From Planctomycetia bacterium (GTDB taxonomy: Bacteria; Planctomycetota; Planctomycetia; Pirellulales; UBA1268): a DNA stretch of 64,000 bases. The stretch spans positions 190,623-254,622 of the forward strand of contig BJHK01000001.1 in assembly GCA_014192425.1 (NCBI GenBank), read 5' to 3'. Below the pieces are notes generated by a model. That model was not told where the DNA came from. It saw only the letters and a list, made by a program, of their open reading frames with translations, and searched no databases. Below, in pieces: positions 47,282-53,687 of this stretch (position 1 is its first letter; each line of letters opens with the position of its first letter). Both the position numbers and the translations under genes were made by a program.

Positions 47282-47748
47282 GGCGGTTCGGGGGTGCCCA
47301 CGCCCCGAGCGTCGGACGTTCGCCTCGGCCCTCCAGGCCTCGGCTCTCTGCATGTCCGCTGCGCTTCGCCATCCTGGCTTCGCTTGCTCCCATAGCCCGA
47401 CACTCAGGGCCTGGGCACCCCCTCACGGACTCTACGACGGGTCGATGCTCATTCCCTTTTCCTTGGAGGATGGGGAAACGGAAGGCCCCGGATCGTCGCA
47501 GAGCGACGATCCGGGGCCGCTGATTGATGTCACACGACGACATGCTGTGGCGGTTCGGGGGTGCCCATGCCCCCGAGCGTCGGACGTTCGCCTCGGCCCT
47601 CCAGGCCTCGGTTCTCTGCATGTCCGCTGCGCTTCGCCATCCTGGCTTCGCTTGCTCCCACAGCCCGACACGCAGGGCATGGGCACCCCCTCACGGACCC
47701 TACGACGGGTCGATGCCCACCCCTTTTCCCTGGAGGATGGGGAAACGG
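47282..47748. repeat. Two copies of a 200-bp repeat
   Basis: Positions 47282-47482 and 47549-47748 are the same sequence with few differences, 267 bp apart. Each starts GGCGGTTCGGGGGTGCCCA and ends GGATGGGGAAACGG. Between them lie a hairpin (47484-47518) and about 30 further bases. Neither copy contains a credible gene. They form the left part of the accessory island 47228-50834. Confidence 0.9.
47484..47518. repeat. Perfect 16-bp hairpin between the two 200-bp repeats
   Basis: Arms 47484-47499 and 47503-47518 (GGCCCCGGATCGTCGC and its inverse) around AGA. There is no T-run on either side, so it is not a standard intrinsic terminator, although it could still help end the acnA transcript. Confidence 0.8.
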
Positions 47749-47767
47749 GACGCATCCGCTGTTTTGG

Positions 47768-47837
47768 GTCACTTGGCGGCCGGTAGGCGGCCGCCGAGAA
47801 GGCCGGTCATCGCCGGGGCGGCACCGCCGAAGATGCC
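47768..47837 (-). pseudogene. Fragment matching the 3' end of the MMPL transporter gene
   Basis: About 67 bp is roughly 90% identical to 50834-50903, the end of the MMPL gene, including its stop codon. Translated, it reads GIFGGAAPAMTGLLGGRLPA followed by AK and a stop, against GIFGGAAPAMTGLLGSRLPA and AE in the transporter. It is either the last trace of a second MMPL gene or a duplicated end. It directly follows the integrase remnant on the minus strand. Confidence 0.7.
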
Positions 47838-47920
47838 GGTCGAGGAATTCAAACAGCGCGAGGTTCATGACGCCGCTCGTGCCCGGCTGCGTGGGCTTTC
47901 GCTTCCGGCCGGGCCCGACC

Positions 47921-48073
47921 CAAAGCGATCACGCTTTCGCGGGAGACAGGCAGCGGGCCTTGCGGCGTGTTCGTGCCCTCAGCGCATCGGCGAATCCAGA
48001 TGGAAAACCACTGCTGATCAAACCGCTCAAGCGAGCTTTGCCGCAATCGCTCACAATACTGGTCAACACTCAT
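47921..48073 (-). pseudogene. intI: N-terminal remnant of an integron-type tyrosine recombinase
   Basis: Fifty-one codons from ATG 48073 encode MSVDQYCERLRQSSLERFDQ, then QWFSIWIRRCAEGTNTPQGP and LPVSRESVIA. From memory this matches the start of the SAM-like DNA-binding domain of integron integrases found in planctomycete genomes. After VIA the frame runs into unrelated sequence, and the rest (catalytic Arg, His, Tyr) is missing. It points away from the cassettes, the standard orientation of intI, and a promoter lies 50-80 bp upstream. The family call rests on pattern memory plus the adjoining attC sites. Confidence 0.6.
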
Positions 48074-48128
48074 GCCACACCCCGCACAGCGACGATCACT
48101 CCAGCCTGCGCTCGCCCGTATAGGAACA

Positions 48129-48157
48129 TGTGTACACTCTTTTCCTACCCGCGTCAA
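48129..48157 (-). promoter_or_regulatory. Promoter of the integrase remnant
   Basis: On the minus strand TTGACG (48152-48157) and TACACA (48129-48134) are separated by 17 bases, a good sigma70 -35 with a weak -10. The expected start point is about 50 bases upstream of the integrase ATG at 48073. Confidence 0.5.
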
Positions 48158-48283
48158 GACCCGTCCTTTTCGGGGATGTGTTCGCAGTTGGGTGCCGTGA
48201 ATCTCCGGCCGGCCTCGCTTGACGCCCCCGCCCGGCCGTTGGAATAATTCCGGCAATAACCGTATTCAAGCCGACTCAGTACG

Positions 48284-48303
48284 GCCCAACTAGATTGTTC
48301 GCG
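48284..48303 (+). other. attI-like core site
   Basis: GCCCAAC (48284-48290, fits RYYYAAC) and GTTCGCG (48297-48303) face each other across six bases, the layout of the integrase-binding simple site of attI. The expected crossover is between G 48297 and T 48298. TTCGCG then belongs to cassette 1 and pairs exactly with CGCGAAC at 48599-48605 in that cassette's attC. Confidence 0.55.
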
Positions 48304-48304
48304 G

Positions 48305-48589
48305 GTGGATCCGTCGATGCTTCAGCGATCTATCTGCCCTGTCTGCTGGCGTACATTCGAGGCGGGCGAAATTCAGGTCGAATGGCCAACTTGCCCCGAC
48401 TGTTGCAGCGAAGCTGTAGAGGTCGAAGTCTTGCCGTTCGACGATTTTGTTCGATCAAAGAGCATTGCGGATTTACAAGAGGCAGTTCGTTCGTGGCAAG
48501 ACAAGGGAGAGCTGCGAGAGTCGTTCCGGAAGACGGTCGTGAAGAGAATTCGCAGTGTGATCGAAGTTAAGCGAGAAGCCAAGGTCTAG
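48305..48589 (+). CDS. Cassette 1: small zinc-ribbon-like protein
   Basis: A 94-residue protein of unknown function. The N-terminus has CPVCWRTF and CPDCC, two Cys pairs 21 residues apart that could bind zinc as a ribbon. The rest is a charged helical region (FDDFVRSKSIADLQEAVRSW, then FRKTVVKRIRSVIEVKREAK). GTG 48305 lies only seven bases after the presumed attI crossover; ATG 48317 is the other possible start and omits four residues. No ribosome-binding site is seen for either. Base composition is visibly lower in GC than in the core genes, as expected for a captured cassette. Confidence 0.65.
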   Translation: MDPSMLQRSICPVCWRTFEAGEIQVEWPTCPDCCSEAVEVEVLPFDDFVRSKSIADLQEAVRSWQDKGELRESFRKTVVKRIRSVIEVKREAKV

Positions 48590-48598
48590 CCGCCTCGC

Positions 48599-48695
48599 CG
48601 CGAACAAGTCGCTGCACCCAACGGCGGCCGCATGCCGGCTTTTCGGAGTTCGCTCTCCCACCAGCGGCCGCCGTGGGTGAGCTCGACCGTTCGGC
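48599..48695 (+). other. attC site of cassette 1 (97 bp)
   Basis: R'' CGCGAAC (48599-48605) and R' GTTCGGC (48689-48695) bound an imperfect inverted repeat. Arms GTCGCTGCACCC..ACGGCGGCC (from 48608) and its inverse (48664-48687) pair except for a few unpaired bases on one side, as in attC bottom-strand folding. The loop is about 32 bases. The adjoining stop codon of cassette 1 ends at 48589. Confidence 0.75.
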
Positions 48696-48720
48696 AGCGG
48701 CGGTATCAGGAGTGCGTGCG

Positions 48721-49101
48721 ATGCGGCTGATGACCGTCTTGTCGCTCCTCATCAACGTGGCCGTTCTTGTGCCGGTGTGTGCCGGTCTGCTGTCGAACGC
48801 TTCGTGGACGACGTCGGCGTATGGCGAGGCTACGCCGGCCCGTGCCATCCTGCTATCGGTCTACATGGCGATCGGGCTCTGCTCAGGGCTGTTGCTGATC
48901 CGCCGCGAGCCGAAGGCGGTCGCGGCGTTGCTGCTCGTGCAGGTGTTGTACAAGGTCACGACGCCGCTGACGGTCGGGACGGTCACCAACCCGGTGGTGG
49001 CAAGCAACCTGATCGTCGCCGTGGTCCATACGGCCACCTTGGTTTGCCTATGGTCGGGCGGGGCACTGGGCGAATCGACCGATGATCGGCCGGCAGGGTG
49101 A
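48721..49101 (+). CDS. Cassette 2: small integral membrane protein
   Basis: A 126-residue protein with about four membrane helices: MTVLSLLINVAVLVPVCAGL, ARAILLSVYMAIGLCSGLLL, KAVAALLLVQVLYKVT and NPVVASNLIVAVVHTATLVC. An Asn/Ser/Thr-rich loop lies between helices 1 and 2. I do not recognise the family. AGGAG lies eight bases before ATG 48721; a GTG at 48673 is in frame but falls inside the attC site of cassette 1, so it is rejected. The stop is 11 bp before the attC of this cassette, typical cassette packing. Confidence 0.75.
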   Translation: MRLMTVLSLLINVAVLVPVCAGLLSNASWTTSAYGEATPARAILLSVYMAIGLCSGLLLIRREPKAVAALLLVQVLYKVTTPLTVGTVTNPVVASNLIVAVVHTATLVCLWSGGALGESTDDRPAG

Positions 49102-49111
49102 GGCTCAAGAC

Positions 49112-49209
49112 GGCGAACCAGCCGCTGCAGCAAACGGCGGGGACGGGTAGCGATGTTCAGAGTGCATAGCTCACTCGGCCCCCGCCGCTGCTCGGCTCTT
49201 TCGTTCGGC
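49112..49209 (+). other. attC site of cassette 2 (98 bp)
   Basis: R'' GGCGAAC (49112-49118) and R' GTTCGGC (49203-49209). Arms starting AGCCG at 49120 and the inverse at 49180-49197 share the stems AGCCG/CGGCT, GCAGC/GCTGC and GGCGGGG/CCCCGCC. They are separated by unpaired CT and AAA on one side, the extrahelical-base pattern of attC. The loop is about 37 bases. Confidence 0.78.
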
Positions 49210-49287
49210 CACTACGCTGACGTCTTCGTGTGATTGCCGCCCGGTATGATGAGCGGGGGCTTCTTCCAACTGCGGAGGACATCATCA

Positions 49288-49509
49288 ATGAGCCTGTCCT
49301 TATCGCAATTTGGCATCGACCGCCTCGACGCACAGCAGCGGGTGGAGTTGATCGGTCTGATATGGGACAGCCTTCCCGACGATGCGCCATACACACCTCC
49401 CGACTGGCATATCCAAGAACTAGACCGGCGAATTGCAGCCGCTGATGCCAATCCTGGGGCCGCTGAACCTTGGGAGACGGTGCTGGCGCGATTGTCGAGG
49501 AGTTCATGA
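49288..49509 (+). CDS. Cassette 3: addiction-module antitoxin
   Basis: A 73-residue protein fitting the family of small addiction module proteins paired with RelE/ParE toxins: LSQFGIDRLDAQQRVELIGL, IWDSLPDDAPYTPPDWHIQE, LDRRIAAADANPGAAEPWET and VLARLSRSS. GGAGGAC precedes ATG 49288 with good spacing. The usual role is neutralising the toxin encoded next. Its stop overlaps the toxin start (ATGA). Because the toxin gene is truncated, the module is probably no longer addictive, unless the antitoxin counters a toxin elsewhere. Confidence 0.8.
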   Translation: MSLSLSQFGIDRLDAQQRVELIGLIWDSLPDDAPYTPPDWHIQELDRRIAAADANPGAAEPWETVLARLSRSS

Positions 49510-49589
49510 GTTTGCCCGTCGTCCTGCGTCCGGAGGCCACGAAGGACGCGGCCGAGGCGATTGATTACTTTGGTCCAGGGAAACCGTGA
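49506..49589 (+). pseudogene. Cassette 3: truncated ParE/RelE-type toxin
   Basis: Twenty-seven codons encode MSLPVVLRPEATKDAAEAID followed by YFGPGKP and a stop. The beginning matches the first strand and helix of ParE-family toxins, which run to about 100 residues, so about three quarters of the gene is missing. The attC site of the cassette starts 41 bp after the stop, so the deletion predates or preserved the cassette end. Confidence 0.75.
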
Positions 49590-49629
49590 CGCTGCTGTGT
49601 GGCAGAGCCGCGAGTGAGAGCCCGCGCAG

Positions 49630-49725
49630 GCCGAACGAAGCGATGCAGCAGACTCGCGATAAATGATAAATTCGGTCGGTGTGGATAATCCCTTGGCCGC
49701 GAGCCGCTGATTGCCGCCGTTCGGC
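49630..49725 (+). other. attC site of cassette 3 (96 bp)
   Basis: R'' GCCGAAC (49630-49636) is an exact inverse of R' GTTCGGC (49719-49725) and of the cassette 3 start. Left arm GCGATGCAGCAGACTCGCG and right arm CGCGAGCCGCTGATTGCC pair through CTCGCG/CGCGAG and CAGC/GCTG with unpaired bases between. The loop is about 39 bases. Maturase sequence begins only 16 bp after this site. Confidence 0.75.
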
Positions 49726-49741
49726 TCTCAGTCCGCGATCC

Positions 49742-50089
49742 GGCAAGTACTTCACCAGCTGCGTGCCGGCGATGAGCCGGAATGCGATGAAGGAAATTGC
49801 ACGAACCGTTCGCGGGTGGCGGCTGCACATGGCCAGCGATAAGGAGTTGGCAGATCTCTCGCGAATGTTCGATAAGCGCATTCGTGGCTGGGTGAACGAT
49901 TACGGTCGCGACTATCCGTCAGCTCTTCATCGCACCTTCGACTGCATCAACAGGCGACAGGTGCGGTGGGGCATGAAGAAATGCAAGCGATTTCGCGGCC
50001 ACCATCGACTGGCGACGCAATGGCTTCGTCGGATCGCACAGGAGCAGCCCAGGCTGTCCGCGCACTGGGGACTCGGATTTGTGCCGTAA
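49742..50089 (+). pseudogene. Group II intron maturase, C-terminal fragment
   Basis: The frame encodes the last 115 residues of a group II intron reverse transcriptase/maturase: GKYFTSCVPAMSRNAMKEIA, then TVRGWRLHMASDKELADLSR, RIRGWVNDYGRDYPSALHRT, RQVRWGMKKCKRFRGHHRLA and AQEQPRLSAHWGLGFVP. This is the maturase (X) and DNA-binding end. The reverse transcriptase domains and the intron 5' end are absent. The fragment begins 16 bp after the third attC site, so the truncation point sits at a cassette boundary. Confidence 0.9.
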
Positions 50090-50105
50090 GGCGATGGGAT
50101 GATAG

Positions 50106-50176
50106 GAGCCGGATGAGTGGAGACGCTCACGTCCGATTCTGGCAGACCGCGGGGATGCAACTCCCCCGCGCTACTC
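50106..50176 (+). ncRNA. Group II intron domains V and VI
   Basis: Domain V is at 50106-50141: GAGCCGGATGAG opens the stem with the AGC triad, GAGTG and CGCTC pair around GAGA, CG is the two-base bulge, and TCCGATTC closes it. Domain VI follows (stem CGCGGGG/CTCCCCCGCG at about 50148-50170). The 3' splice end falls near 50176. This fixes the right end of the intron relic. Confidence 0.8.
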
Positions 50177-50231
50177 CACTTCCGGTGTATCGGCAGCGGG
50201 ACCTGTCTGCATCCTGCGGCTCGACGCTGAT

Positions 50232-50389
50232 GAAGGGGTGGCCGTGGGCCGGAAGAACTGGATGTTTATCGGCAGCGTCGCTGCGGGCTACCGCGCCGCG
50301 GACCTGATGTCGCTCGTGAGCAGCGCCGCTCCCGGGCAGACGCCAAGGCGGTCAAGCGGGCCCGGCGACGCATCGCGAGCAGGGGCTGA
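50232..50389 (+). pseudogene. IS66-family transposase C-terminal fragment with internal deletion
   Basis: EGVAVGRKNWMFIGSVAAGY and RAADLMSLVSSA match the conserved C-terminal block of IS66 transposases. After SSA a different frame continues RADAKAVKRARRRIASRG and a stop (50387-50389), which matches the family's extreme C-terminus. The segment between has been deleted with a frameshift. No IS66 ends or orfs A and B are present. Confidence 0.75.
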
Positions 50390-50489
50390 TGATTCCTTGC
50401 TCACCGCCGTCCGCTCCGCGGAGCCTATCGCGGTGGTGTGCGCTCACGATCGTCTCCGCATCCGGGCATCGGCCGGTTGGTTGCGTCGG

Positions 50490-50825
50490 CGTCACGGCGA
50501 GTGACTGTCGATCGCGGGCAGCTCGTCTGCCCGCCGCGTGAAAGCCATCGCGCTCGTCGTGCACCTGCACGATCTCGCCCCAGTCGGCAGGCGGGCCGCG
50601 CGCGGGTGAGACTGGCGGTGGCTCGAGCGGTTCGCCGAGGTAGCTCGGGATCATCCGGATCGGTCCGGGCCCGGCGATGAACCCGATCAGTCGGATGTCG
50701 CCGCCGCAACTCGGGCACTGCCGTGGAAACTCCCCCCACCCGGGCCATCAGTTTCGTCCAGCCGATCCTGAAGGCGTCGTGTGAACGGGGCTTCCAGCCC
50801 TCGTCTTCGGCGCACGAGGTGCCGC
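50490..50825 (-). pseudogene. IS91-like (Y2) transposase C-terminal fragment, frameshifted
   Basis: On the minus strand SCAEDEGWKPRSHDAFRIGW then TKLMARVGG continues, one frame over, as EFPRQCPSCGGDIRLIGFIA, GPGPIRMIPSYLGEPLEPPP and VSPARGPPADWGEIVQVHDE. This is the C-terminal Cys-pair and proline-rich tail of IS91/ISCR-like transposases. The frame changes at a six-base G run (50732-50737 on the plus strand shows CCCCCC). The N-terminal and catalytic Tyr parts are missing. It abuts the end of the MMPL gene. Confidence 0.75.
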
Positions 50826-50834
50826 TGACCGACG

Positions 50835-53141
50835 TCACTCGGCGGCCGGGAGGCGGCTGCCAAGGAGGCCGGTCATCGCCGGGGCCGCACCGCCGAAGAT
50901 GCCGTCGCGGAACGAGGGACGGCGTCGTCGAATCACGCTCTCCGTCACCACCAGCAGCGCCGGCAGGAAGACGAGCTCGGCGAGCGTGGCGGCCGCCACC
51001 GCACCGCAGGCGAGAAGCCCGAAGCCGGCCAGCGACGGCACGCTGCTCGCCGTCACCGCCGTGAACCCGACCGCCAGCACCACGCCACCGATCACCACCG
51101 CGTTGCCCGTCTCCGCGATCGCCCGACGCACCGACGTGGCGATCGACAGGCCGGCCCGCCGGTTGCGGGCCAGCGCCGAGAGCACGTGCACCGTGTCGTC
51201 CACCGCCAGCCCGAGACAGACGTTGAACACGATCACCGTGGCCGGATCGAGGGACCGGCCGGTGGCCTGGAGGATGGCGGCGATGACCGTCAGCGGGAAG
51301 ACGTTGGGCACGAGGCTCACCAGCCCCGCCACCGGCGAGCGGAAGGCGCTGGCGAGGATCGCGCCGATCACGCAGACCTCGAGGAGCAGGCTCGAGCCGA
51401 GGTCGCGGACGAGCTGGCGGATGTTGCGGGCCGACACCACCGACATGCCGGCGAGCTCGAACCGCCAGCCCGGATGCCGGGCGGCAAGGTCCTCGAGCGC
51501 CGCGTCGATCCGGCCGTAGGCGGCGTCGAGGTTTCGCGAGCCCCGGTCCGCCACCCGAGCCCGCACCACCGCCGCCCGCTCGCCGGGGGCGACGAGGTCG
51601 CGAAACTGCTCGGCATCGAGCCGGCGCCGGGCCCGGTCGCCGAGATCGCCGGCGATATTCGACAGCGAGACCGCGTGGGAGATGCCGGCGGCGGAGTCGA
51701 GGATGCCGTGCACTTCTCCGAGGGCGTTCGTCACCGTGGGCTCGCGCCAGTCGATGCCTTCCGGCCAGCGGACCAAGACGTCCACCCCGAGCGCCCCGCC
51801 AAACTCCGCATCGACGCGGGCCAGGGCCCGGGCCGCCGGTGCCCCGCGCGGCAGCGAATCGACGACCCGGTTGTCGGCGTCGAGGCCGAGCCCGGCGAGG
51901 CCGAGGAGGAGCGTTGCCGCACAGCCGAGGGCCGCGACCGGCCGGGCATGGCGAACGGAAAACGCCGCCAGGGCATTGGCCAGCCGGCCGGCGCGGCGGG
52001 ACGACCGTCCCAGCCGCATGCCGCTGCAGAACCGGGTCGAGGCGATCAGCGGCGTGAGCAGCGTGACGGCGAGAAAGCTCGCCAGCGCCCCCACCGCGGC
52101 GGCGATCCCGAAGGTCCGGACGGCGTCGATCCGGGCCGCCGCCAGCGAGGCGAAGCCGACGGCGGTAACGAGGCTGGTGAGCCCGCAGGCCGTCCCCACG
52201 CGCCGGACAGCGGCTGTCGAGGCGGCGAACGGGTCGATGCCGCGGCGTGCGCTGCGCCGCATGTCCTCGATGAAGTGGATCGAGTCGCAGGTGCCGACGA
52301 CGAGCGCCAGCGAGGGGACCACGCTGGTGAGAATGTTGACCGGCGCGCCGCACAGCCCGAGCGCGCCCAGCGCCCAGACGGCGCCCACGAACGGGGGCAC
52401 GCAGGCCACGACCGTCGACCGCAGGCTGCGGGCCACCACGGCCGAGAGGATCACCGCCAGCGACAGGCCGAGCGAGTTGAAGACGAGCATGTCGCGCCGC
52501 AGCGCCCGCGCGGCCTGCTCGCGGAGCGCCGGCAGGCCGGTGAGCTCGAGGTCGATCGCCGCGGACCCGCCGGTGCGGGACGCGAGCGCCTCCTCCAGCC
52601 GGGTGACCGTCGCCGCGAGCCGCGGGGGGCGGTCGGCCGCGGGCGTAAGACGGACGAGCAGCAGCGCGACGGTGGCGTCGGCGGTGAGCAAGTGCCCGGC
52701 GACGAGGGGGTGCCGCAGCGCCCGCTCCCGGGCAGCCTCACGCGCGTCGTCGTCGAGGGCCGTCGCCGACCGGGGGATCACGGGGAGCAGGGCGCCGGCC
52801 GCACCGCTGCGCCGCACGTCGAAGATCGACCGCACCGTCTCCACGCCCTCGACCGCCGCCAGCGCGGTGACGACGTCGCGCAGCTCTTCGAGCGCCGGCT
52901 CGGTGAACAGGTCGCCGGAGCGGGCTCGGGCGAGCACGATGCAGTCGCGATCGGGGGTGCCGAACAGGGCCGCCACCTCGTCCACGAGGCGGAAGTCTCC
53001 GCGCACGTCGCGGACGAGCGACCGCAGGTCATCGTCGAACCGCAGCCGGGAGAGGCCGGCGACCGCCAGGCCGCTGAGGGCGATCACCGCCAGCCAGGCC
53101 AGCCTGCGGCCGGCCCGCGGCGGCCATCGAGCGTCAGACAT
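50835..53141 (-). CDS. MMPL/RND-superfamily membrane transporter
   Basis: A 768-residue transporter of the MMPL/HpnN type, the RND relatives that move lipids or hydrophobic compounds. A first helix (LAWLAVIALSGLAVAGL) precedes a periplasmic domain, then a five- to six-helix block (NSLGLSLAVILSAVVARSLR, VVPSLALVVGTCDSIHFIED with the conserved GxxxDxxH-like motif). The pattern repeats in the second half (VNVFPLTVIAAILQA-like, FNVCLGLAVDDTVHVLSALA). Both halves keep the conserved Asp in helix 4. Its ATG overlaps the SET gene stop by one base (TGATG), so the two are coupled. Cargo is unknown; with lipid A genes nearby, a lipid role is plausible. Confidence 0.9.
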   Translation of the reverse strand: MSDARWPPRAGRRLAWLAVIALSGLAVAGLSRLRFDDDLRSLVRDVRGDFRLVDEVAALFGTPDRDCIVLARARSGDLFTEPALEELRDVVTALAAVEGVETVRSIFDVRRSGAAGALLPVIPRSATALDDDAREAARERALRHPLVAGHLLTADATVALLLVRLTPAADRPPRLAATVTRLEEALASRTGGSAAIDLELTGLPALREQAARALRRDMLVFNSLGLSLAVILSAVVARSLRSTVVACVPPFVGAVWALGALGLCGAPVNILTSVVPSLALVVGTCDSIHFIEDMRRSARRGIDPFAASTAAVRRVGTACGLTSLVTAVGFASLAAARIDAVRTFGIAAAVGALASFLAVTLLTPLIASTRFCSGMRLGRSSRRAGRLANALAAFSVRHARPVAALGCAATLLLGLAGLGLDADNRVVDSLPRGAPAARALARVDAEFGGALGVDVLVRWPEGIDWREPTVTNALGEVHGILDSAAGISHAVSLSNIAGDLGDRARRRLDAEQFRDLVAPGERAAVVRARVADRGSRNLDAAYGRIDAALEDLAARHPGWRFELAGMSVVSARNIRQLVRDLGSSLLLEVCVIGAILASAFRSPVAGLVSLVPNVFPLTVIAAILQATGRSLDPATVIVFNVCLGLAVDDTVHVLSALARNRRAGLSIATSVRRAIAETGNAVVIGGVVLAVGFTAVTASSVPSLAGFGLLACGAVAAATLAELVFLPALLVVTESVIRRRRPSFRDGIFGGAAPAMTGLLGSRLPAAE

Positions 53142-53641
53142 CAGGGCGTCGGCGGGGTGTCCTCGTCCGACGACCCCTCCGGCGGCATCAGGTGGAGCTC
53201 CGCCGGATCGACGATCCAGCCCCGGCAATTCCCCGCCCCGCAGCGGCAGGCGATCGCGGCGTCGGCCGGCCAACTGTAGTCGATCAGGAGTTCGTCGCCC
53301 GGTTCGATCGGACGGATCGTTTGCAGCCACAACCGGTCTTCCTGGACGGTCTGGTCCTCGTCGAACCAGTAGAAGAGTTCGCAGTTCGGGTCGCAACTAT
53401 GGTTCATGAACCGCAGCGGTGCGGCCGGCTCCAGCAGTTTCCCGCTCGGCAGTTCCATCACGTAGCTCGAGTCCTCGGGATGGTCGTCGAGGATCTCGCC
53501 GAGGATCTCGCCGAGGACGGCCCCGCCGGGGATCCGGCGCCGGGCGAAGACCCCGCGGCCGACGTGGGTCTCGCCGACGCGGATCAGGCGGTCCAGTTTT
53601 GCGGACGGGGCGGAAGGGGACGGTGTATTGTGGTGGGTCAT
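53141..53641 (-). CDS. SET-domain protein (lysine methyltransferase-like)
   Basis: A 166-residue protein made almost entirely of a SET domain. RVGETHVGRGVFARRRIPGG is the SET-N region, FMNHSCDPNCELFYW holds the NHS cofactor/pseudoknot motif, and GDELLIDYSW the second pseudoknot strand with the catalytic Tyr. CRCGAGNCRGWI is a post-SET zinc-binding Cys cluster. The set of active-site motifs is complete, so it is likely an active S-adenosylmethionine-dependent protein lysine methyltransferase. The target is unknown. ATG 53641 is chosen; upstream residues are unrelated. It is divergent from the EEP-family gene (46 bp between starts) and overlaps the transporter start. Confidence 0.9.
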   Translation of the reverse strand: MTHHNTPSPSAPSAKLDRLIRVGETHVGRGVFARRRIPGGAVLGEILGEILDDHPEDSSYVMELPSGKLLEPAAPLRFMNHSCDPNCELFYWFDEDQTVQEDRLWLQTIRPIEPGDELLIDYSWPADAAIACRCGAGNCRGWIVDPAELHLMPPEGSSDEDTPPTP

Positions 53642-53687
53642 GGATCGCCGGGTATCAGACTCACGAACTGAAGGCGGAACTCTACCG

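Larger units (their letters stand above)
47921..49725 (+). mobile_element. Decayed chromosomal integron with three gene cassettes
   Basis: The parts are a truncated integrase remnant on the minus strand with its promoter, an attI-like junction, and three cassettes transcribed to the right, each ending in an attC site. Cassette 1 is about 48298-48689, cassette 2 48690-49203 and cassette 3 49204-49719. In cassettes 1 and 3 the 5' end of the cassette (TTCGCG, TTCGGC) is exactly complementary to the R'' box of the same cassette's attC (CGCGAAC, GCCGAAC). In cassette 2 six of seven bases agree. That relation is required if each cassette once existed as a circle. Confidence 0.75.

Noticed and set aside
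47484-47518. Hairpin considered as the acnA terminator
   Set aside because: It lacks a U-tract, is 256 bp after the stop codon, and sits between two copies of a repeat, so I list it as a palindrome only.
48673-48720. GTG start for the cassette 2 membrane protein
   Set aside because: It falls inside the attC site of cassette 1, while ATG 48721 has a good ribosome-binding site.
49590-49741. Possible remaining toxin coding sequence after the early stop
   Set aside because: Other frames here show no ParE-like residues; the stretch is explained by the attC site.
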